From Actinomycetales bacterium (GTDB lineage Bacteria > Actinomycetota > Actinomycetes > Actinomycetales > Microbacteriaceae), in the NCBI GenBank assembly GCA_017308515.1, contig JAFKEN010000005.1, forward strand, positions 124,001 to 188,000: a stretch of 64,000 nt of DNA, given 5' to 3'. The notes under the pieces are model-generated. The model worked only from the letters and a program-made list of their open reading frames with translations. It had not been told where the DNA came from and did no database searches. Positions 43,890 through 51,897 of the stretch are shown here, piece by piece (positions within the stretch are counted from its first letter, which is position 1; each line of letters begins with the position of its first letter). The position numbers and the translations under genes were made by a program.

Positions 43890-44657
43890 TCAGGCGCTCG
43901 GCAGCACGACCACCGGAGCGCTCGTGGGCGCCTCCGACCCGGCGGCCGGCTCGACCGTGACCCCCACCGTGTCGCCGGCGTGCATCGACCCGGCGAGCAT
44001 CGCCGCGGTCACGCCCGAGGCGCTCGCGTCGAACAGCCCCGCCGAACGCGGACCCGCGTCGTCGATGTACCAGAGCTGGTAGCGCTCGTCGGCGTCGAGC
44101 GGCGCGAGACCCTCGACCACGAGCATGCTGCGGGCCTGGGCGCCCGACCAGACGAGCACCGCCACACCCCCGCCCTCGGTCGTCACGGCGGCGCTCCGGG
44201 CGTCCGGCGCGGAGGCGAGACTCGTCATCGCGTTCACGGGGGTCGCGGTGAGCAGCGGGGCGGTCGAGATGCCGACCACGATCGCGGCGGCCGCCGCGAT
44301 CCCGACGAGCGCCGAGCGGACCCGCGCGGGGCCCGATCGCGCCCGCTGGGCATCGAGCGAGCGCACCTCGGCGTCCTCCGCGCCCCACTGCGGCGTGGCG
44401 GCGGCCGCGGCGAGCACCCGCGCGCGCAGCGCTGCGCCCGGATCCTCCTCGGGCACCGCGCGGCCGAGCTCGACCGCGGTGTCGCGCAGCCCGGTCGTCT
44501 CCGCGCGCAGCTCCTCCGAGGCATCGAGGGCGGCCTCGAAGGCCGTCCGCTCGGCGCCATCGAGAGCGTCGAGGGCGTAGGCGCCGGTCGAGAGGGCCGC
44601 GTCGTGCGGGTCGGCGACGTTCGCGAGGGGGCGCTCGGGCGAGTTCTCGCGCGTCAT
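43890..44657 (-). CDS. rskA: Anti-sigma factor RskA
   Basis: 255 residues. A short cytoplasmic sigma-binding domain (about 15-75; STGAYALDALDGAERTAFE) lacks the zinc HxxxCxxC motif, as in RskA. One membrane helix lies at about 112-135. The outer RskA domain (about 140-255) includes AQARSMLVVEGL and YQLWYIDDAG. It should hold SigK at the membrane and release it after regulated proteolysis. Start overlaps the sigK stop by four bases. Confidence 0.9.
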   Translation of the reverse strand: MTRENSPERPLANVADPHDAALSTGAYALDALDGAERTAFEAALDASEELRAETTGLRDTAVELGRAVPEEDPGAALRARVLAAAAATPQWGAEDAEVRSLDAQRARSGPARVRSALVGIAAAAAIVVGISTAPLLTATPVNAMTSLASAPDARSAAVTTEGGGVAVLVWSGAQARSMLVVEGLAPLDADERYQLWYIDDAGPRSAGLFDASASGVTAAMLAGSMHAGDTVGVTVEPAAGSEAPTSAPVVVLPSA

Positions 44658-45250
44658 GAGGTCACCCCCAGTTCATCGCGCAGGCGGATCATGCCGTCGC
44701 GCAGTCGCGTCTTGACGGTGCCGATCGGCACGCGCAGCAGCTCCGACACCTCCCGATGGCTGAGCCCGCGGAAGTAGGCGAGGGTCACCGCCTGGCGCTG
44801 GAGCTCGGTGAGACGCTCCAGGGCCCGCGCGACGCGCTCGCTCTCGAGCGTGATCTCGACGTTCTCGCTCACCACGTCGTAGTCGACGCCCTGGTCGCGC
44901 ACCCCGATGCGCAGGTCCCGGTCGCGCGCGGCCTGCGAGGAGCGGATGCGGTCGACCGCCCGCCGATGGGCGAGGGTGAGCATCCAGGACACCGCTCCCC
45001 CGCGCTCCGGGGAGTACCGCGGAGCGCTCTGCCAGATCTCGAGGAACACCTCCTGCGTCACCTCCTCCGATTGCGCATGGTCGAGCAGAAGCCTCTTGAC
45101 GAGACCGAAGACCCGCGGCGCGGTGGCGTCGTAGAGGCTCGCGAACGCGGCCTGGTCGCCCTGCGCCACGCGGCCCAGGAGCTCCTCCAGGTGGCCGGTG
45201 GCCGGGGCGCCGGGGCGGTCCTCGCTCCGAGCGGTCATCGCCACCAGCAT
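44654..45250 (-). CDS. sigK: ECF sigma factor SigK
   Basis: 198 residues with region 2 (FASLYDATAPRVFGLVKRLL and QEVFLEIWQSAPRY) and region 4 (LTELQRQAVTLAYFRGLSHREVS then VPIGTVKTRLRDG). Overlap with rskA supports the SigK-RskA pair, linked to redox and secreted-protein control in mycobacteria. The ATG at 45250 is chosen because GGAGG precedes it at eight bases; an internal ATG at 45238 has only a weak Shine-Dalgarno. Confidence 0.92.
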   Translation of the reverse strand: MLVAMTARSEDRPGAPATGHLEELLGRVAQGDQAAFASLYDATAPRVFGLVKRLLLDHAQSEEVTQEVFLEIWQSAPRYSPERGGAVSWMLTLAHRRAVDRIRSSQAARDRDLRIGVRDQGVDYDVVSENVEITLESERVARALERLTELQRQAVTLAYFRGLSHREVSELLRVPIGTVKTRLRDGMIRLRDELGVTS

Positions 45251-45442
45251 AGGGAGCCCTCCGATTCCGTCGGAGGGTGTTCGGAGCGGCGGCGGAGGGG
45301 GTTGGGGTGCGCCGGGCCGCAGAACGCCTCTCGGCGCAAGGCCGCTCGAAGCGGCGGAATGTGGAGCCCGGGGTTACTGCGGCCCGGCGAGCGCCAGTCT
45401 ACGGAAGCCCGCGCGGGCGTGCCGGGTCGGGCGGACTCGAGT

Positions 45443-45486
45443 CCGGTGAACTCGGGCCCGGTGAACTCGGGTCAGGCGAACTCGAG
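45443..45486. repeat. Short tandem repeat at the ridA 3' end
   Basis: CCGGTGAACTCGGG occurs exactly at 45443-45456 and 45458-45471, and a worn third copy (CAGGCGAACTCG) follows at 45473-45486, reaching over the ridA stop. Period 15 bases. The remaining spacer to sigK (45251-45442) is G-rich without any recognised signal. Confidence 0.75.
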
Positions 45487-45933
45487 GACGAGCTCGACCT
45501 CGACCGGCGCATCCAACGGGAGCACCGCGACGCCGACCGCGCTGCGCGCGTGGCGCCCCGCCTCGCCGAAGACCTCGCCGAGCAGCTCGGAGGCGCCGTT
45601 CATGACGCCGGGCTGACCCGTGAACCCGGGGGCCGAGGCCACGAAGCCCACGACCTTCACGACACGCGTGACGCGGTCGAGCGAGCCGATCGCGCTCTCG
45701 GCGGCGGCGAGCGCGTTGAGGGCGCAGACGCGCGCGAACCCGGCGGCGTCCTCGGGCGCGACCTCGGCGCCGACCTTGCCGGTCGCCGGCAGGGCACCCC
45801 CCTGCAGCGGCAGCTGGCCCGCCGTGAAGACCAGGTTGCCGCTCACGACCGCGGGCACGTAGGCCCCCGCCGGCGTCGCCACCGCGGGCAGCTCGAGCCC
45901 CAGCTCGGCCAGCCGCGCGGCCACCCGGCTCAC
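45472..45933 (-). CDS. RidA family enamine/imine deaminase
   Basis: 153 residues of the YjgF/YER057c/UK114 family, in the longer actinobacterial form. [15 protein letters not shown] begins the core, the C-terminal VELVLEFA ends it. The Arg used by RidA to hold the substrate carboxylate is not obvious, since [17 protein letters not shown] replaces the usual RxxV stretch, so catalysis is uncertain. GTG start overlaps the stop of the DUF4177-like gene. The final codons lie in a tandem repeat. Confidence 0.85.
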   Translation of the reverse strand: MSRVAARLAELGLELPAVATPAGAYVPAVVSGNLVFTAGQLPLQGGALPATGKVGAEVAPEDAAGFARVCALNALAAAESAIGSLDRVTRVVKVVGFVASAPGFTGQPGVMNGASELLGEVFGEAGRHARSAVGVAVLPLDAPVEVELVLEFA

Positions 45934-46091
45934 TCGGCACCCCCGACGGGGCGCTTGAGGTAGGCGACGAGCCCGCCCTCGGGGCCGGGCACCACCTGCA
46001 CGAGCTCCCAGCCCTCGGAACCCCAGTTGTTGAGGATCGCGGCGGTGTTGTGGATCACGAGGGGCGTGGTGAGGTACTCCCACCGGGTCAT
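45930..46091 (-). CDS. DUF4177-like small protein
   Basis: 53 residues, beginning [18 protein letters not shown] and containing [18 protein letters not shown], the short beta-hairpin pattern of DUF4177. The ATG at 46091 and the GTGA overlap with ridA support a real two-gene unit. Divergent from the penicillin-binding protein gene with a 76-base spacer. Function unknown; the association with ridA is frequent in actinobacteria as far as I recall. Confidence 0.8.
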   Translation of the reverse strand: MTRWEYLTTPLVIHNTAAILNNWGSEGWELVQVVPGPEGGLVAYLKRPVGGAE

Positions 46092-46167
46092 CGAGGTCTC
46101 CGATCGTTATCGCTCGTAGGGCATCCGCTCAGCTTCCCGCGGAGACCCATCCCGTACCCTGAAGCCT

Positions 46168-48750
46168 ATGTCTGCCCAGAAATTCACGGTCGGCGGCGTG
46201 CTCTCGGGGGTCGGTGGAGTCCTGGGCCTCAGCGCGCTGGCCGGTGTGCTCGTGACCGTGATGGTCGCCCCCGCGATCGCCGTCACCGGCATGACCGCGA
46301 ACAACACCATCGGCATCTTCGAGGGCCTTCCCGAGTACCTCGCGCTCAACCAGGGCAGCCAGCGCAACGAGATCGTCGCGCTCAACGCCGACGGAAGCGA
46401 GTTCCACATCGCGGACGTGTACTTCCAGAACCGCGAAGAGGTCACCCTCGACCAGATGAGCCCCTACCTCAAGATGGCGGCCGTCGACGGCGAGGACCGC
46501 CGCTTCTACGACCATGGCGGAGTCGACGTGCCCTCCGTGATCCGCGCCGCGATCGGGCAGCTGACCGGCGACGACGCGGGCGGCGCCTCGACGCTCACGA
46601 TGCAGCTCGTGCGCAACGTGATCGTGCAGGACATCGAGAACAACCCCGACCTCACCGAGGACGAGAAGCTCACCCAGTACCAAGAGGCGACCGACCCGAG
46701 CTTCGACCGCAAGCTGCGGGAGATGAAGCTCGCGATCGGGCTCGAGAAGCGCTACACGAAGGACGAGATCCTCCAGGCGTACCTCAACATCGCGACCTTC
46801 GGCAACAACACCTACGGCGTGCAGGCGGCGGCCCAGCAGTACTTCAGCAAGCCGGCCAAGGACCTCTCGATCGCCGAATCGGCGAGCCTCATGGCGATCG
46901 TGCAGTACCCGAACGATCGCAACCTCGGCGACCCCGACAACTTCCAGGCCAACCAGGACCGTCGCGACGTCATCCTCAAGTGGATGCGCGATCTCGGCGA
47001 CATCAGCGACGCCGAATACCAGGAGGCGGTCGACACGCCCGTCGACGAGAACTTCGTGCACTACCAGGCGCCCAGCAACGGGTGCCTCGCGGCCGACTAC
47101 GACTACCGGTTCCCCTGCGACTACGCGACGACCGTCATCGACGACCTCGAGGCGCTCGGCGCGACGACGGAGGAGCGCCGCGACAACTGGCGCCGCGGCG
47201 GCTACAAGGTCGTGCTGACCATCGACCCGACGCTCCAGAACGTGGGGTCCGAGAACGCGCGCGCCGCAGCTCCGCCGGACGAGTCGCGCTTCCAGCTCGG
47301 CGCGGCGGTCTCCTCGGTGCGTGTCGGCACGGGCGAGATCCTGATCATGGGCCAGAACAAGCTCTTCGACAACACGAAGGACGGCGGCGGTCCGAGCACG
47401 ACGGCGGTCAACTTCAACGTGGACCAGGAGCACAACGGCGGCGCGGGCTTCCAGCCCGGCTCGACCTACAAGCCCTATGTGCTTCTCGCCTTCCTCGACG
47501 CGGGTCACGGCATCAACGAGACGTTCAATGCGAGCGTGCTCGAGGTTCCCAGCGCGAAGTTCCAGGACTCGTGCACCGGCGGCAACGGCGGCCCGCCGTT
47601 CAAGTTCCACAACGACGCGGGCGAGAAGGGCCTGTACACGGTTGCCCGCGGAACCGCGGAATCGGTGAACTCGGTGTTCATCCAGATGGCCTCGCTCATC
47701 GACCAGTGCCGCATCAAGCAGCTCGCGCAGTCGATCGGCGTGCACCGCGGCGATGGGGCGCCGGACGGCTCCGACCTCTCGACCCTTCCCTCGTGCGCGA
47801 TCGGAGGCTGCGAGAACAACATCACGCCGCTGACCCAGGCAGCCGCGTACGCGGCGATCGCCAACGGCGGCGTCTACTGCAAGCCGATCATCATCAAGAA
47901 GCTCATCGCCTCCGACGGCAGCGAGCTGCCGGGGCAGAAGGTCGATTGCGGTCAGTCGAAGGTCTCGCCCGCCGTCGCGCACGCCGCCGCGTACGCGATG
48001 CAGGGCGTCATGAACGGCACGGCCCGAGACTCCAACCCCCGCGACGGCACGTCGTACATCGCCAAGACCGGAACGACCGACGACTCGATCCACACCTGGA
48101 TGGTCGGTTCGTCGACGGCCGTCTCGACCGCGGTGTGGGTCGGGAACATCGAGGGCAAGCAGCCCCTGCGCAACATCAGCGTGAACGGCAACAACGCCGC
48201 CCAACTCCGGCACGTCATCTTCCGTCCGATCGCCCAGGCGATCGACCAGGTGTTTCCGGGCGGCGAGTTCCCCTCGCCGGAGTCGCAGTACCTCAGCGGC
48301 AGCCCGGTCTTCGTGCCCGACGGCCTGATCGGCGGCACGCCCGAGCAGGCGAAGGCCGCGATCGAGCTCGCGCTCCTGTTCTACGCGGACGGCGGCCCGA
48401 TCGACTCCGACCTCCCGGTCGGCGTCGTCGCGAAGATCGACCCCGCCGGGGGCGCGTCCGTTCCCCGTGGCACCGAGGTGAAGGTCTACACCTCCAACGG
48501 TCAGGCCAAGACCGTGCCCGACGTGACGGGACCGGGCAGCACGTTCTCGAGCGCCGAAGCCGACCTCAACACCGCGGAGTTCATGAACGTCGTCGAGGCG
48601 TGCGTCGTGCCGCCCGGCGGCGTCGGGGGGCCGGGCAATCCGGCCGAGGGCGAGGTCGTCGCCCAGAACCCGGCCGCCGGCTCCGTCGTGAACAAGAGCA
48701 CCCAGATCACCGTCACGACGGCGCACGCGACCTGCCCCGGCAGCCCGTGA
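46168..48750 (+). CDS. Bifunctional class A penicillin-binding protein with PASTA domains
   Basis: 860 residues. One membrane helix (about 14-40), then a GT51 glycosyltransferase (EDRRFYDHGG at about 108-117, STLTMQLVRN), then a transpeptidase with STYK (serine at about 432), SVNS near 499 and KTG at about 633. Two PASTA-like repeats close the protein (about 735-855). It polymerises and crosslinks peptidoglycan outside the membrane. The place upstream of a metallophosphoesterase and downstream of the ridA/DUF4177 pair is the PonA2-type locus of actinobacteria. GTGA overlap with the next gene. Confidence 0.93.
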   Translation: MSAQKFTVGGVLSGVGGVLGLSALAGVLVTVMVAPAIAVTGMTANNTIGIFEGLPEYLALNQGSQRNEIVALNADGSEFHIADVYFQNREEVTLDQMSPYLKMAAVDGEDRRFYDHGGVDVPSVIRAAIGQLTGDDAGGASTLTMQLVRNVIVQDIENNPDLTEDEKLTQYQEATDPSFDRKLREMKLAIGLEKRYTKDEILQAYLNIATFGNNTYGVQAAAQQYFSKPAKDLSIAESASLMAIVQYPNDRNLGDPDNFQANQDRRDVILKWMRDLGDISDAEYQEAVDTPVDENFVHYQAPSNGCLAADYDYRFPCDYATTVIDDLEALGATTEERRDNWRRGGYKVVLTIDPTLQNVGSENARAAAPPDESRFQLGAAVSSVRVGTGEILIMGQNKLFDNTKDGGGPSTTAVNFNVDQEHNGGAGFQPGSTYKPYVLLAFLDAGHGINETFNASVLEVPSAKFQDSCTGGNGGPPFKFHNDAGEKGLYTVARGTAESVNSVFIQMASLIDQCRIKQLAQSIGVHRGDGAPDGSDLSTLPSCAIGGCENNITPLTQAAAYAAIANGGVYCKPIIIKKLIASDGSELPGQKVDCGQSKVSPAVAHAAAYAMQGVMNGTARDSNPRDGTSYIAKTGTTDDSIHTWMVGSSTAVSTAVWVGNIEGKQPLRNISVNGNNAAQLRHVIFRPIAQAIDQVFPGGEFPSPESQYLSGSPVFVPDGLIGGTPEQAKAAIELALLFYADGGPIDSDLPVGVVAKIDPAGGASVPRGTEVKVYTSNGQAKTVPDVTGPGSTFSSAEADLNTAEFMNVVEACVVPPGGVGGPGNPAEGEVVAQNPAAGSVVNKSTQITVTTAHATCPGSP

Positions 48751-49697
48751 GTCGCGCGATCCGGGGGGCGGTCGGCGGCCTCGGCGCCGTCGCCGCCCTC
48801 GGGGTCGGCGCGCTCGCCTACGGGATGCTGATCGAGCGCACGGCGTTCACGGTGCGCCGGGAGCGGCTCGCCATCCTGCCCGCGGGATCGCGACCGCTGC
48901 GGATCCTGCACCTCAGCGACCTGCACATGGCGCCCTGGCAGTCTGCGAAGCAGCGATTCGTCGCCTCCCTGGCGCTGCTGGAACCCGACCTCGTCGTCGA
49001 CACCGGCGACGACCTGGGGCACCGTGACGGACTCGTCGGGATCCGCCGGGCCTACGCGCCGTTCCGCGGCGTTCCGGGGGTCTTCGTGCACGGCTCCAAC
49101 GACCGCTTCGGGCCGGTGTGGAAGAACCCGGTCGCCTACCTCGCGCGCCCGTCCGACCACCGTGTCGAGGCGGAGCATCTCGACACCGAGGCACTCGACC
49201 GCTTCCTCGCCGATGACCTCGGCTGGTGGTCGCTCGAGAACGCCGCGCGCGCCGTCGAGCTGCGCGGGCACCGCATCGAGTTCTTCGGCACCGCCGACGC
49301 GCATCGGGGCTGGGACGACCTTCCCCGCCTCGCGACCGAGATCGAGCGGATGCGCGAGGCGGTCGAATGGTCGCCCCGCACCGACGCCCCCGCGCTCGCG
49401 ATCGGCGTCACGCACGCCCCGTACCGCCGCGTGCTCGACGCGCTGACGGCCGAGGGCGCCGACCTGCTGATCGCGGGGCACACCCACGGCGGGCAGGTGC
49501 GCGTGCCCGGATTCCCCGCGCTCGTGGCCAACTGCGACCTCCCGCGCCGGCAGGCGCAGGGCGTCAGCGCGTGGCGCACCGGGCGGCGGCGCGCCACGCT
49601 CGAGGTCTCCGCGGGGCTCGGCACCTCGATCTACGCCCCGGTGCGGTTCGGGTGCCGCCCCGAGGCGGTCGTGCTCGACCTGGTCCCCGCCCCCTGA
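48747..49697 (+). CDS. Membrane-associated metallophosphoesterase
   Basis: 316 residues. One N-terminal hydrophobic helix (about 8-27) precedes a calcineurin-like domain with all metal motifs: HLSDLHM, DTGDDLG, GSND, THAPYRR and AGHTHGGQ. YkuE-like phosphodiesterases of this type act on cell-surface or lipid phosphates. The GTG start overlaps the penicillin-binding protein stop, so both are coexpressed and a wall-related role is likely. Confidence 0.9.
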   Translation: MSRAIRGAVGGLGAVAALGVGALAYGMLIERTAFTVRRERLAILPAGSRPLRILHLSDLHMAPWQSAKQRFVASLALLEPDLVVDTGDDLGHRDGLVGIRRAYAPFRGVPGVFVHGSNDRFGPVWKNPVAYLARPSDHRVEAEHLDTEALDRFLADDLGWWSLENAARAVELRGHRIEFFGTADAHRGWDDLPRLATEIERMREAVEWSPRTDAPALAIGVTHAPYRRVLDALTAEGADLLIAGHTHGGQVRVPGFPALVANCDLPRRQAQGVSAWRTGRRRATLEVSAGLGTSIYAPVRFGCRPEAVVLDLVPAP

Positions 49698-49746
49698 TCG
49701 CGGTCCCGTCGTGTCAAGCGGACCCCCGTGCCGGTGGTCGACCGGA

Positions 49747-49776
49747 TTCGCGACGCCGTGAGGATCGGCTATCCTT
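49747..49776 (+). promoter_or_regulatory. Possible promoter of tRNA-Pro
   Basis: TATCCT near 49771 fits a -10, and TTCGCG lies 17 bases upstream as a weak -35. The distance to the tRNA 5' end is about 30 bases, reasonable for a processed leader. The remainder of the 108-base gap shows nothing else. Confidence 0.35.
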
Positions 49777-49805
49777 GACCAGTTGTCCCGGCGCAGCCGG
49801 GGCCC

Positions 49806-49882
49806 CGGGGTATGGCGCAGTTTGGTAGCGCGCGTCGTTCGGGACGACGAGGTCGCAGGTTCAAATCCTGTTACCCCGACCA
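49806..49882 (+). tRNA. tRNA-Pro (anticodon CGG), CCA encoded
   Basis: A complete cloverleaf folds by eye. The acceptor CGGGGTA pairs with TACCCCG, the D arm is GCGC/GCGC, and the anticodon stem CGTCG/CGACG holds the loop TTCGGGA with anticodon CGG. The T arm is GCAGG/CCTGT with TTCAAAT, and ACCA ends the gene. It reads proline CCG codons, frequent in this genome. Confidence 0.95.
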
Positions 49883-49930
49883 TTGCGAGGGCCGTCCGCC
49901 AGGGCGGCCCTTCGTCACACCGGCCGCGAC

Positions 49931-50596
49931 TCAGGTGAAGTCGGCGTCCGGTGCGTCGGCGTAGCTGACGTCGAGCACGGGGCCACGACGGTGGTTGAGC
50001 ACACCGCCGCTCTCCTCGAGGTAGCACTGGCCGCACAGCGACTCGTAGACGACCTCGCCCTGCTCGATCGCGACCTGGTCGCCGTCGAACACGAAGCGGC
50101 CGTCGACGCTGCGCGCGTTGAAGACCGCCTTGCGCCCGCAGCGGCAGATCGTCTTCAACTCCTCGAGAGAGTGCGCCACCTCGAGCAGCCGACGGCTGCC
50201 GGGGAAGGCGATCGTCTGGAAGTCGGTGCGGATCCCGTACGCGAGCACCGGCACGTCCTGTTCCAGCGCGATCCGCAGCAGGTCGTCGACCTGGGTCTCG
50301 CTGAGGAACTGCGCCTCGTCGATCAGCAGGCAGCTCACCGGTCGGCCGGACTCCCGCTCGAGCCGCGCCCGCGCCCGGCGGAAGATCTCGGCGAGGTCGC
50401 CGTCGGCCGGCACGGTGAAGTCCACCGCCCGGGTGACCCCGAGCCGCGAGACGATCGAGGCTTCGCCCTTCGAGTCGATCGCGGGCTTGGCCAGCAGCAC
50501 GCGCTGCCCGCGCTCCTCGTAGTTGTAGGCCGCCTGTAGGAGCGCCGTGCTCTTGCCGCTGTTCATCGCGCCGTATCGGAAGTACAGCTTCGCCAT
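49931..50596 (-). CDS. tdk: Thymidine kinase
   Basis: 221 residues of the TK1-like type. P-loop GAMNSGKSTALL, Walker B with DEAQFLS, lasso-domain zinc cysteines CRCGRK and CGQC, and the thymidine loop near YGIRTDFQ are present. It salvages thymidine to dTMP. The ATG at 50596 directly precedes the KLYFRYG strand; a longer reading would add an unsupported stretch. Runs convergent with tRNA-Pro, 48 bases apart. Confidence 0.95.
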   Translation of the reverse strand: MAKLYFRYGAMNSGKSTALLQAAYNYEERGQRVLLAKPAIDSKGEASIVSRLGVTRAVDFTVPADGDLAEIFRRARARLERESGRPVSCLLIDEAQFLSETQVDDLLRIALEQDVPVLAYGIRTDFQTIAFPGSRRLLEVAHSLEELKTICRCGRKAVFNARSVDGRFVFDGDQVAIEQGEVVYESLCGQCYLEESGGVLNHRRGPVLDVSYADAPDADFT

Positions 50597-50691
50597 GCGC
50601 CGATCGACCGTCCTCTCGCGTGCGCGGATCGCCGCGTCCAGCATCCCATGCCGCGCCCCGGGCGACCGGCCGTGCCGCCCGCCGTCGGCGC

Positions 50692-51825
50692 TCAGAAGAG
50701 CGTGGGCTGCAGCGCGGCCGCCGCGGCCGGGGAGAGTTCCGCCGCGAGTGCGCCGACCCCGTCTGCTGTCCGCGGGCTCGCCGCCCCGAGCGCGGTCGCA
50801 GCCACCGCGGAGAACCTCGATCCCGTGGTCAGCTCGGGGGAGGCCGCGATCCCGGTGCTCGGGTCGACGGCGGGGCGGTCGAGCCCGTGGCGCCGCAGCA
50901 GCGGGCGGATGCGGGCCGCGAGCGCTCGGCGGTACTCCCCCGGCGCGTAGGCGCTCTCGGCGTAGAGCTGCCGGTAGCGCGGCACCAGCTCCGGGCGCTC
51001 ACGCCCGAGCCAGTCGAAGAACCACTCCTTCGCGCCGGGGCGCAGGTGCAGGGCGCTGTAGGCGACGCTCGCCGCGCCGGCCTCGGCGATCCGCGCGAGA
51101 GCCCGGTCGAGCTGGCCGGCCGAATCCGTCAGGAAGGGCAGCACGGGCATGAGGAACACGGTGGGCGCGAACCCCGCGTCCCGCGCGGCGCGCACGGTCA
51201 CGAGCCGGGCTTCGGCGGTCGGCGCCCCCGACTCGACGCTGCCGGCCAGCTCGCCGTCGAACACCGCGATCGTCATCGCGACCTGCACCGGCACCCGCTC
51301 GGCGGCCGCCTGCAGCAGAGGCAGATCGCGTCGCAGCAGGGTGCCCTTCGTGAGGATGCTGAACGGCGTCCCCGAGGCGGCGAGCGCCGCGATCACCCCG
51401 GGCATCAACCGGTAGCGCCCCTCGGCACGCTGATAGGGGTCGGTGTTGGTGCCGAGCGCGACGTGCGCCCGCGCCCACGAGGGGCGCGCCAGCTCCCGCT
51501 CGACCACCTCGCCCACGTTGACCTTCACGACGATCTGGGTGTCGAAGTCGCGGCCGGCGTCGAACTCCAGGTACTCGTGGGTCGGGCGCGCGAAGCAGAA
51601 CGAACAGGCATGGCTGCAGCCCCGGAACGGGTTGATGGTCCACCCGAAGGGCAGCGCCGAGCCGGCGCCGGGCACGTGGTTGAGGGCGCTCTTGGCGAGC
51701 ACCTCGTGGAAGGTGATGCCGGCGAACTCGGGGGTCTGCACCGAGCGGACCAGGTCGGCGCGACGGGCCAGCGCGGGCAGCGCCGCCGCGTCGTCGGCGC
51801 CGACCGCCTGCCCGCTCCATCTCAC
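50692..51825 (-). CDS. Radical SAM protein, Rv2578c family, LexA-controlled
   Basis: 377 residues. The SAM/iron-sulfur motif CSHACSFC has C70, C74 and C77, preceded by INPFRG. NTDPYQ and the SPB photolyase-like order (ILTKGTLLRRD) follow. The C-terminus ends in PTLF. The substrate is unknown; spore photoproduct lyase-like radical SAM proteins suggest nucleic acid repair. A perfect LexA box ends nine bases before the GTG start, so the gene should respond to DNA damage. It ends 95 bases from tdk on the same strand. Confidence 0.88.
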   Translation of the reverse strand: MRWSGQAVGADDAAALPALARRADLVRSVQTPEFAGITFHEVLAKSALNHVPGAGSALPFGWTINPFRGCSHACSFCFARPTHEYLEFDAGRDFDTQIVVKVNVGEVVERELARPSWARAHVALGTNTDPYQRAEGRYRLMPGVIAALAASGTPFSILTKGTLLRRDLPLLQAAAERVPVQVAMTIAVFDGELAGSVESGAPTAEARLVTVRAARDAGFAPTVFLMPVLPFLTDSAGQLDRALARIAEAGAASVAYSALHLRPGAKEWFFDWLGRERPELVPRYRQLYAESAYAPGEYRRALAARIRPLLRRHGLDRPAVDPSTGIAASPELTTGSRFSAVAATALGAASPRTADGVGALAAELSPAAAAALQPTLF

Positions 51826-51833
51826 GGAAATAT

Positions 51834-51849
51834 TCGAACATGTGTTCGA
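51834..51849. promoter_or_regulatory. LexA (SOS) box
   Basis: TCGAACATGTGTTCGA is a perfect inverted repeat matching the actinobacterial/Bacillus SOS box CGAAC-N4-GTTCG, extended to nine bases per arm (51832-51851). It lies 9 bases before the radical SAM start codon. The mqo gene on the other side reads toward it and ends at 51898, so only the radical SAM gene is a likely target. Confidence 0.85.
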
Positions 51850-51897
51850 ATGGGCGTCAAGACGCGCCCGTGACCCCGCCGCGTGGGCGTCGCCGGC

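Noticed and set aside
45443-45471. PHO box suggested by repeated GTTCACCGG on the minus strand
   Set aside because: Period is 15 bases, not 11, it lies at a gene end and no promoter follows; it is a simple tandem duplication.
46129-48726. 865-codon open frame opposite the penicillin-binding protein
   Set aside because: No motifs, Val/Asp/Arg-rich composition, and it lies fully antisense to a gene with all catalytic motifs.
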